Below are positions 1 to 5,385 of a DNA stretch of 7,461 nucleotides, piece after piece. The notes under the pieces were generated by a model, which had not been told where the DNA came from, did not search any database, and saw nothing but the letters and a program-made list of their open reading frames with translations. Origin of the DNA: Deltaproteobacteria bacterium (GTDB lineage Bacteria > Myxococcota_A > UBA9042 > DTJE01); NCBI GenBank assembly GCA_013151875.1, contig JAADHL010000011.1, positions 1-7,461 of the forward strand, written 5' to 3'. The translations under genes and the position numbers were made by a program. Numbering within the stretch: position 1 is the stretch's first letter; every line of letters begins with the position of its first letter.

Positions 1-1185
1 GATGTCCGGGTCGCACGCATCGCCCATGCCGTCCCCGTCCATGTCCTCCTGCGTGGGGTTGAAAACAAAGGGACAGTTGTCTTCGGGGTACTCGCCGCAC
101 GGCCCCCAACCGTCCCCGTCGGGGTCCATCACGAAATCATCACACACATCACCGATTCCATCGAAATCGCAGTCCACCTGGTCCGGGTTTTCTGCACAGG
201 GGCAGTTGTCGATTCCGTTCGCTACCCCGTCGTTGTCGTCGTCGCAGGTGGGAATGCCGGAAGGGCAGGGAATCGGTTGGTGGACGCAACCCTGCTTGGG
301 GTCGCATTTGTCATCGGTACAAGGGTCGCCATCGTCACAGTTGCAGGGACCGCCTCCCCAGGCAAACGATGGATTCTGGTAGCAGTGCGTAATCTTCGGC
401 CCTCCCTGCGGGTCCAGGATCGAGGCGACCTGTCCCGAGTCCCATTCGATGGTGGCGACATCCCACATGTCGCACCTGCTCATCGGCACTCCCAGTTCCT
501 CGAGGTTCTTTTCGTACACCTCCTGTCCCGCGATCCAGCATTTTACGGTGGGATAGGATGCGCCGAACCCGTGATCGTCCCAGTAATGGACCCCGATCCG
601 GTAGGTGCGCCCGTCCACCGGCATGTCCAGATAGACGTTCTCCGGGCCCATGCCGTCCACGTCGTTGCGGTCGAGGCTCGGGCCGTCGGAAACATTGGGG
701 TCCATGCTCTCCCATATGGGATTCGGGTTGAACCAGAAGCAGTCGTATTTCAGGTCGAACCACGGGTCGGGTTGCCCGTCTTCATCGATGTCGGGGCCTG
801 TGGCGAACGGGTGCGCGAAATGCAGGTCCATGTCCGAACCGTTTTCGTCGAGCTGATTGAGATCGTTCGGAGTGTCCCATGTGAGTTCGCAGTGAATTCC
901 ATGGCCGCAGGGGCAGACGACCACCTTTTTGCAAACGGTCGTATTGCACTGAGGGTCGCTGCTGCATGACTCCGCGTCGCACACGTCCAGACAATAGGTA
1001 TAAGTCCCGGCCACATTCAGTTCGTGGGTCGGATCGGGAACATCCGCCGACGGTTCGAGGTTGGACTTGTTCTCTTCGGGCTGGTCCACGGTCCAGTGGT
1101 ACGAAGTGATCGAACCGCTGACGGCCTGACTCTGGCTTCCGTACAGATGAATGACCGTCTGTGGCGGCACCTCCTCCCCTTCAGA
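1..1185 (-). CDS. C-terminal part of a frameshifted multidomain surface protein (PKD-like, beta-sandwich, Cys-rich, TSP3), partial at left edge
   Basis: This open frame runs from about 1185 down through base 1 without a stop and continues outside the window. It reads on naturally from the lipoprotein at 1181-1792, one frame away, so I treat it as the rest of that gene. In order it shows: a PKD-like domain (about 1180-930, with the words HLYGSQSQAVSG, SYHWTVDQP and NVAGTYTYCLDV); a beta-sandwich module rich in Asp and Trp (about 915-410, with SDMDLHFAHPF, GPENVYLDMP and GVHYWDDHGFG); a Cys-rich repeat of the DGDPCTDDKCDP...CVHQP type (about 350-260), resembling the Dictyostelium CTDC repeat; and thrombospondin type 3 repeats (about 246-1) of the form DNCPxxxNPxQxDxDxDGxGDxCD, which bind calcium in known proteins. 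The role is probably structural or adhesive at the cell surface. No start codon with a Shine-Dalgarno exists at its head. A gene caller may begin it at the ATG at 1252-1254, which lies out of frame inside the upstream part. Exact ligand or partner unknown. Confidence 0.8.
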
Positions 1186-1792
1186 CAACAATGATGGGCT
1201 GCGGGCACTCCAGCAGAACGCCGAAACAGAGGGTTTCAATCTCCACCTCCGCATCGGGGGTGTTGATCTGGATGGTCCCTTTGTCCTTCAGCACCTGTCC
1301 CGTCACCGGGTCCATCGGGTTCTGCTGGTCCGGCGTGCACTGCATCGTGAACGCCACGGAGTCGTCGGCATCCACGATCACCGGCTTTTCGACCGTTGGT
1401 CTTACACCCGCGGGAAGCTTGGCGTAGTCGATCAGGAAATCCGGGCTGGACGGAAACGTACCGCCGGTACCGTCCTGCAGGAAGATGTCCGTGACCTCCA
1501 GGGGGGCGGTCCCGCAGGACTCGATCTCCACGTCGATCAGGGCGGGCTGACCAATCAGCCTGCCGCCGAAGTCCACCGGCGAGGGAGTGACCTTGATGCA
1601 CGGAACGCCTGGTTTCACAGTGTCCGCGACACCCTCATTGCTGGAGGAAACCTCCGGAAGGTCGGCAACATCCTGGTCCTTCATTGCGTCGGCGCCGGAA
1701 AAGTCGGCGTCCTGTCCTCCTCCGCATCCGGTGCCCAGGAACACGGACACAAGGGCCGTCAAGACGTATCCCGATATGCGTAGCTTTCGCAT
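1181..1792 (-). CDS. Lipoprotein with ASH/HYDIN-like Ig domain, N-terminal part of the frameshifted surface protein
   Basis: The 203-residue frame starts at the ATG at 1790-1792, chosen because AAGGGAGGAG lies just upstream (1795-1804) and the protein then opens with a signal peptide. Residues 1-22 are a basic plus hydrophobic signal ending LGTGC (Cys23), a slightly non-canonical lipobox, followed by an Asp/Ser-rich linker to about residue 55. From about residue 59 comes an Ig-like domain of the ASH/SPD-2/HYDIN ('choice-of-anchor D') type: the words VTPSPVDFGG, GQPALIDVEIESCG and APLEVTDIFL fit that pattern. It ends ...CPQPIIVV at a TGA (1181-1183), in mid-domain for this kind of protein, and the next frame continues with SEGEEVPPQT. 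I infer a frameshift rather than a true end. The gene starts 22 nt after the stop of the upstream lipoprotein gene, so the two probably share a transcript. Likely an outer-membrane or surface lipoprotein. Confidence 0.8.
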   Translation of the reverse strand: MRKLRISGYVLTALVSVFLGTGCGGGQDADFSGADAMKDQDVADLPEVSSSNEGVADTVKPGVPCIKVTPSPVDFGGRLIGQPALIDVEIESCGTAPLEVTDIFLQDGTGGTFPSSPDFLIDYAKLPAGVRPTVEKPVIVDADDSVAFTMQCTPDQQNPMDPVTGQVLKDKGTIQINTPDAEVEIETLCFGVLLECPQPIIVV

Positions 1793-1814
1793 GACTCCTC
1801 CCTTGCCCGGGGGT

Positions 1815-2753
1815 TCAGTTTTCAGAAATATCCACATCGACGAGTTCCAGGTCCACGTACGTCTGACCGCCCCATTCTACTTTTGTGGGCTTGCCCGGTG
1901 TCGAGCCGTCCTCGCAACCCCAGGCCTGCACCGGCCCCTCGCCGGCCTGGGCCAGACCAACTACAGTGTAATTCTGGGTCTTTTCGGTCTCCAGGTTGGG
2001 CAGGACGGAAAACTGGGCGCTCTGGGTGATGCCGACCGTCTGCGAAATCACAGTGGCCGTGGGCAGGTTGTTGACCTTGAGATCGTCGCACTTTGGCTTT
2101 CCGCCGACGTACTGCTTGAACAGGTACACTCGGGCCACGTCGATGAGAGGGTAAGCGCCCTGGTAGTCCGCGAAACCCACGATCAAAGGGACAGGATAGC
2201 TGTGAACAAAGGTTTTGACATTGAAATCGATGCACCCGGTCTCAGGCACGCCGTACTCGCATACATGCACCTGGAACTGACCAACAGTGTGTTGGGCAAG
2301 ACTGAGGGTCCGGGACGCAACGCCATCGGCGTCCGTGTAGGCCATGCCGTACTCCAGTTGCCCCAGTCCCAGCACGTCGTTCATTTTTTCAAAGGTGATC
2401 CAGGCTCCCCAGACGGGGATTCCACACTGCGTCAGCACCACGTCGAGGTCGCGGTCCCCCGAGTTCGAAAGCAGGACATTACAGATGTTCCCGCCCGTGC
2501 ACGGCTTGCCGTCATCACCCGTGTCCAGGACGAAGTCGAGCCTGGGAGGTTCCTGGCACCATCCACCATCAGTATGATCATCGGTCAGGCTGTCGGGAGA
2601 CCCGGGAACATCGGGATCCACATCGTCAGGAAGGCCGGACAGGTCCTGCACGTCGATCTTTCCAGTGTCGTCGGCAATATCGGCTCCCCCATTTCCTGCA
2701 CCGCAGGCAAAAAGCACCACCGCCGGCCAAAGCCAAGCCGTGTTGTATCTCAT
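1815..2753 (-). CDS. Lipoprotein with Ig-like (Big-1-type) domain, function unknown
   Basis: This 312-residue protein starts at the ATG at 2751-2753, chosen over an ATG nine codons upstream because GGGGAGGT (2759-2766) sits 5 nt before it and the product then begins directly with a signal peptide. The lipobox is LFAC (Cys17), followed by an Asp-rich linker (about residues 18-62) that would tether the protein to the outer membrane. Residues about 105-180 look like an invasin-type Ig domain: GAWITFEKM, then AYTDADGVASRTLSLA and GQFQVHVC. The last 130 residues form a second module with paired cysteines (Cys222, Cys280) and a YTVVGLAQAGEGPVQAWGC stretch; I recognise this as a module common in lipoproteins of deltaproteobacterial type but know no function for it. 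It is the first gene of the leftward operon and precedes the large surface lipoprotein by 22 nt. A structural or adhesive role is a guess. Confidence 0.85.
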   Translation of the reverse strand: MRYNTAWLWPAVVLFACGAGNGGADIADDTGKIDVQDLSGLPDDVDPDVPGSPDSLTDDHTDGGWCQEPPRLDFVLDTGDDGKPCTGGNICNVLLSNSGDRDLDVVLTQCGIPVWGAWITFEKMNDVLGLGQLEYGMAYTDADGVASRTLSLAQHTVGQFQVHVCEYGVPETGCIDFNVKTFVHSYPVPLIVGFADYQGAYPLIDVARVYLFKQYVGGKPKCDDLKVNNLPTATVISQTVGITQSAQFSVLPNLETEKTQNYTVVGLAQAGEGPVQAWGCEDGSTPGKPTKVEWGGQTYVDLELVDVDISEN

Positions 2754-2758
2754 GACCG

Positions 2759-2766
2759 ACCTCCCC
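2759..2766 (-). promoter_or_regulatory. Strong Shine-Dalgarno of the leftward lipoprotein gene
   Basis: The minus strand reads GGGGAGGT followed by 5 nt and the ATG at 2753. It decides the start of the 312-residue lipoprotein against the upstream in-frame ATG at 2780, which would lie ahead of this site. Confidence 0.75.
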
Positions 2767-2887
2767 TGTGAATCAATCATACAGGATCAGAAAAACATAG
2801 TCCTTTCAGGTTCAGAGCATGAAGAGAACGCAAAAGGCGATCAGGGGGGCCAGCATGAAAAAGACGGAAACCAAAGACGGAAACCCG

Positions 2888-2937
2888 ACCGAGGTTGATT
2901 TCCGAACATGATCATCGGCTTGAGAATTAACCTCGGT
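2888..2937. repeat. Long inverted repeat / hairpin in the divergent intergenic region
   Basis: ACCGAGGTT (2888-2896) is the exact reverse complement of AACCTCGGT (2929-2937). The stem extends inward through GATTT against GAATT, with two G-U pairs, to give 14 base pairs (2888-2901 with 2924-2937). Inside the loop CCGA (2902-2905) can pair with TCGG (2915-2918) after a five-base bulge. There is no T-run on either strand next to it, so it is not a standard intrinsic terminator. It could be an operator, an RNA structure in a 5' leader, or a small palindromic repeat element. Confidence 0.6.
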
Positions 2938-2939
2938 AA

Positions 2940-2983
2940 GGTAATTTCTGTATGGAGAGATGGCTCGATTGGATAAAATTACC
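2940..2983. repeat. Second, shorter inverted repeat
   Basis: GGTAATTT (2940-2947) is the reverse complement of AAATTACC (2976-2983), with 28 bases between the arms. It begins three bases after the longer inverted repeat ends. An 8-base match over this distance could arise by chance, especially in AT-rich sequence. Confidence 0.3.
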
Positions 2984-3084
2984 CAACAAACTTCGGCAAG
3001 TGTAGAGTATTGGCGCCTTGCTTTGTAAGCGCAGGTAAGTTGCTGTATTTACGAGCTGTTCCAATATTCTGTACATGCATGATT

Positions 3085-3104
3085 GACCGGGAAAAGGGAC
3101 CGGG
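3085..3104. repeat. Short direct repeat GACCGGG x2
   Basis: GACCGGG occurs at 3085-3091 and again at 3098-3104, 13 bases apart start to start, followed by a partial copy GACGGGG from 3106. It could be a pair of regulator sites upstream of the rightward operon, but the unit is short and G-rich, so chance is possible. Confidence 0.25.
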
Positions 3105-3203
3105 TGACGGGGTTGTGTGTGATATTCGACATTTCCAACAGGAAGCCGCTTGGGCCTCCGTTGTCTAAAGAAGGGAGGACTGTGATTCCAGGAGGTTACA
3201 AGG

Positions 3204-3254
3204 ATGGCACGCCGATTGCTCAACAAGAATGGCGTGACAAAGAGGTTTGAATGA
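3204..3254 (+). CDS. Possible 16-residue leader peptide ORF upstream of the HAMP operon
   Basis: An ATG at 3204 follows a full AGGAGG (3190-3195) at the ideal spacing of 8 nt, the best ribosome binding site near the head of the rightward operon. The ORF encodes 16 residues, MARRLLNKNGVTKRFE, a basic peptide. Its TGA (3252-3254) overlaps the ATG of the HAMP gene (3251-3253) as ATGA, the classic translational-coupling geometry. The HAMP gene itself has only a modest AGAGGT nearby. It may be a leader that feeds ribosomes into the operon. A GTG-started ORF (3182-3250, 22 codons, with GGGAGG ahead) also abuts the HAMP ATG but is less convincing. Nothing shows that a stable peptide is made, and chance cannot be excluded at this length. 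Confidence 0.35.
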   Translation: MARRLLNKNGVTKRFE

Positions 3255-3817
3255 TGAACACGCAGAGTGTTTCAACGGTAGCCGGCGCTGTTTCACCGGC
3301 CACGAAGGTAAGTCTGTCGTTCCTGGCGTCCATCTGGAGCGCGTCGGCCATAGCCGTTTCAATGGGCGTCTACGCCGTGTTCCAATACTACTCAACGCCC
3401 GGATCGGCCGTCATGGACTTGTTCCTAAAACATCTGTGGCACGTTCTCGTGCTCGGAATCATGATTTACGTACTCCTGTGGTTTATTCTGAAGAAGGTGC
3501 TTTTGAAGCCGATTCAACGCATCCACCTCCACCTGTACAAGGTTTCCACCGGCAGGATTGAGCCACTGGAACTCGAAACGAACGTCCAGGAACTGGACAC
3601 AATCGTCAAGGGCATCAATTTTCTGGTCGGAAGGATGGGTGAAGGAGTCCCTGATCAGGAAATCGCGGCCATTCGAGAAGCCGTGATGAAACTCCATGAC
3701 ACGGCACCTTCTGAAACGCAGGAAATCCTGGAGCACCTGTCCCGGCTCAACGAAATGATGGTTGCGCCGTCTCGCAAATCGCCGCACGGTGCGGGCACTC
3801 CGGAAAAATCCTGGTAA
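3251..3817 (+). CDS. Two-TM HAMP-domain membrane protein without an output domain
   Basis: The 188-residue protein has two hydrophobic helices, about residues 20-46 and 62-85, separated by a periplasmic loop of only about 15 residues. A HAMP-like segment follows (about 82-130): LLKPIQRIHLHL with the usual Pro (Pro87) at the start of the first helix, a VSTGRIEPLEL connector, and ELDTIVKGINFLVGRM as the second helix. The remaining 58 residues are mainly charged and probably helical up to about 171; no kinase, cyclase, methyl-accepting or other catalytic domain is visible. HAMP domains pass signals between membrane helices and cytoplasmic partners in homo- or heterodimers. Its stop lies 4 nt before the start of the HAMP-synthetase gene, which also has two TM helices and a HAMP domain, so a shared complex is plausible. 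The start could be ATG 3251 or 3254; 3251 fits the ATGA overlap with the leader ORF. Exact function unknown. Confidence 0.85.
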   Translation: MMNTQSVSTVAGAVSPATKVSLSFLASIWSASAIAVSMGVYAVFQYYSTPGSAVMDLFLKHLWHVLVLGIMIYVLLWFILKKVLLKPIQRIHLHLYKVSTGRIEPLELETNVQELDTIVKGINFLVGRMGEGVPDQEIAAIREAVMKLHDTAPSETQEILEHLSRLNEMMVAPSRKSPHGAGTPEKSW

Positions 3818-3821
3818 AACC

Positions 3822-5381
3822 ATGAACGGCGAGACCCACGGGAAGGAACAGGCGGTCAGCAACCTGCCTCCACCCAGGCGACGGGGGCTGTCCATCGGAT
3901 GGCGCCTGGCCTTGTCCACGGCATTCATAGTGACCGTGGTCATGGGGTCAATGACTCTCTTGCAACACATTTACGAAATCCGTTCCGATCGCAGCGCCCG
4001 CGAACAACAGATGCAGCAGGCCCTCGCGCCCTTGATGGCTGAAATTGAAAATGCCGCTGATCTGGAAGACATCCTCGCCTCGGTGGCTTCTTTTCACAAA
4101 GCCTATCTCAGAAACGGAAGGCCTGATCACCAGATGGTCCTGAGGGATTTTGAGGGAAAAGTCGTGGTTTCAACCGAGGCGGGGAATGGCCCAGCTTATC
4201 ATCCGTCCTTTCGTGTTGTCGTTCCGGTCGCCTCGGGTGTTCTGGAAGGTGGAAAAGGCAGCCTTGAGGTGGTCGAAGACGCAACGCAATTCGAAAACCA
4301 GGTCGCGCAAGGCTGGAAACTGTGGTGGGTGCACATGGGTGTGACCATTGGTTCGATCCTGCTGTTTCTTCTGCCCGCCATACGGTTCCTGGTTACGCGT
4401 CCTTTGTCGCGCCTGCTGGACGGCGTCCGCAAGATGGAAATGGGGTACTGGGGGGATCTGTCGATTCCAAGTGGCGCCTGGGAGATTCGTTGGCTATGCT
4501 GGCGCTTTCGCTGCATGGGACTGGAACTGCAAAGGACGGTCGAACATCTGGTTGCCGCTGAACGCCGTGCATTCCGGCCACCAGGCTCGTCGGATCATGG
4601 TGAGGACCTGAACCCGGCAACTGTCAAACCCGAGGTGGCGGCTATTGAGCACCCGGCGCTTTCTTCAGACTATGCACGGCTGGAGGCGAAGGCGATTGCC
4701 TTGGAGGCAATGAAGGACGGGGGCGCGGCAGGCGCGGTCATGGCTCGTAAAGCGTGGCATCACGATGCTATCGAGGCGGATCGCTTGGGCGCCGCGGCTG
4801 TCAAGGTCCGCCTGGAAAATGCAGCTCTGCGGATTCTGCATCCAGAGGCCTTCCTTGACCTCGAAAAGGCGCTTGCCGCCATGAAGCGGTCCAAAAGCGG
4901 GTGGCTCAAGGAGCGAGAGGACGAAATCCGAAAGGCCATCGAAGCCCGGTCATTGTCGCTCATCGAAGTCCGCCACCGCATCAAGCATGTCGCGAGCGTG
5001 TGGAAAAAGATGCGTTCCAAGGGGCTGGAACTGGAGCAGGTGCATGATCTGATCGCGTTTCGCATAGAGGTTTCCCGGGAAACCGACTGTTATTCGGCTC
5101 TCGGCGTGATCCATCAGAACTACGAGCCGATCGTGGGACGTTTCAAGGACTATATAGCCGCGCCCAAGGACAACGGCTATCAGAGCCTGCATACATGTGT
5201 GCGCACAGACGACGGCACCGTGTTCGAAGTCCAGATTCGCACAACAGCGATGCATCTTCAGTCCGAGTCGGGCAAGGCGTCCCATTGGGCCTACAAGGAG
5301 GCCCAACCAGAGAATGTGTCCGAGGGGTTTCCCGTGCGCGCGTTCTGGAAATCACTGGTGTCCGGCTTCAGCAGGGATTGA
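3822..5381 (+). CDS. Transmembrane sensor-HAMP protein with a RelA/SpoT-type (p)ppGpp synthetase output domain
   Basis: The 519-residue protein has TM1 at about 26-47, a periplasmic domain at 48-165 with a Cache/PAS-like look (VLRDFEGKVVVST, then FRVVVPVASG and GSLEVVEDAT), TM2 at about 167-191, HAMP at 188-245 (TRPLSRLLDGVRKM, WEIRWLCWRFRCMGLEL), a 75-residue linker, and a RelA/SpoT synthetase domain at about 320-492. Its motifs are intact: RHRIKH (Arg386, Lys388), HDLIAFRI (Asp409), RFKD (440-443, the RxKD form of Rel/SpoT rather than ExDD of RelA), NGYQSLHT (Tyr453), FEVQIRT (Glu469) and SHWAYK (His488). The family transfers pyrophosphate from ATP to GDP or GTP. DRLGAAAVKVRLENAALRILHP matches the segment that joins hydrolase and synthetase in long RSH proteins, but no HD hydrolase, TGS or ACT domain is present; only 27 residues follow. 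I chose ATG 3822, 4 nt after the previous stop; an upstream in-frame ATG at 3762 would add an Arg-rich stretch overlapping the previous gene. Direct control of synthesis by an envelope signal is inference. Pyrophosphorylation of another target, as in toxic small alarmone synthetases, remains possible. Confidence 0.9.
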   Translation: MNGETHGKEQAVSNLPPPRRRGLSIGWRLALSTAFIVTVVMGSMTLLQHIYEIRSDRSAREQQMQQALAPLMAEIENAADLEDILASVASFHKAYLRNGRPDHQMVLRDFEGKVVVSTEAGNGPAYHPSFRVVVPVASGVLEGGKGSLEVVEDATQFENQVAQGWKLWWVHMGVTIGSILLFLLPAIRFLVTRPLSRLLDGVRKMEMGYWGDLSIPSGAWEIRWLCWRFRCMGLELQRTVEHLVAAERRAFRPPGSSDHGEDLNPATVKPEVAAIEHPALSSDYARLEAKAIALEAMKDGGAAGAVMARKAWHHDAIEADRLGAAAVKVRLENAALRILHPEAFLDLEKALAAMKRSKSGWLKEREDEIRKAIEARSLSLIEVRHRIKHVASVWKKMRSKGLELEQVHDLIAFRIEVSRETDCYSALGVIHQNYEPIVGRFKDYIAAPKDNGYQSLHTCVRTDDGTVFEVQIRTTAMHLQSESGKASHWAYKEAQPENVSEGFPVRAFWKSLVSGFSRD

Positions 5382-5385
5382 AATC

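Larger units (their letters stand above)
2754..3250. other. Divergent intergenic region between the two operons
   Basis: About 500 bases separate the divergent starts at 2753 (minus) and 3251 (plus), so promoters for both operons should lie here. The stretch from about 2900 is clearly more AT-rich than the flanking genes. It contains two inverted repeats (2888-2937 and 2940-2983), a short direct repeat (3085-3104), an 8-base palindrome CATGCATG (3074-3081) and a possible leader ORF near the right end. Isolated -10-like words occur, for example TATGAT on the minus strand (2776-2781) and TAAAAT on the plus strand (2974-2979), but neither has a convincing -35 element at the right spacing, so I call no promoter. 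No tRNA, rRNA or known riboswitch pattern is recognisable. Confidence 0.7.

Noticed and set aside
1..246. Repeated GTCCCCGTC-type DNA words as a CRISPR or tandem DNA repeat
   Set aside because: They are the codons of Asp-Gly-Asp in thrombospondin type 3 repeats on the minus strand; spacing follows the protein repeat and the copies diverge in sequence.
1175..1192. prfB-like programmed +1 frameshift at GUC-UGA
   Set aside because: In prfB the SD-like stimulator lies upstream of a CUU-UGA slip site. Here the purine-rich stretch is downstream and the codon is GUC, so the known mechanism does not fit; a mutation or sequencing error is simpler.
1587..2771. 394-codon open frame on the plus strand opposite the lipoprotein genes
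   Set aside because: The minus strand here carries two lipoproteins with lipoboxes, good Shine-Dalgarno sites and recognisable Ig-like domains. The plus reading has no domain, is a patchwork of low-order sequence, and runs across a gene boundary. Long antisense frames are common in GC-rich DNA.
2888..2937. Inverted repeat as an intrinsic transcription terminator
   Set aside because: No T-run follows on either strand, and both neighbouring genes point away from it, so no transcript needs ending there.
2927..3226. 99-codon minus-strand ORF in the intergenic region
   Set aside because: No ribosome site, no recognisable pattern, and it overlaps the inverted repeats and leader region. Composition does not resemble the neighbouring genes.
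4758..4766. HHD tripeptide at residues 313-315 as a remnant of the RSH HD hydrolase
   Set aside because: By its position it falls just before the RLG connector that follows the hydrolase domain, where long RSH proteins have 'YAPLA.RLG'. No other HD-domain motif surrounds it.
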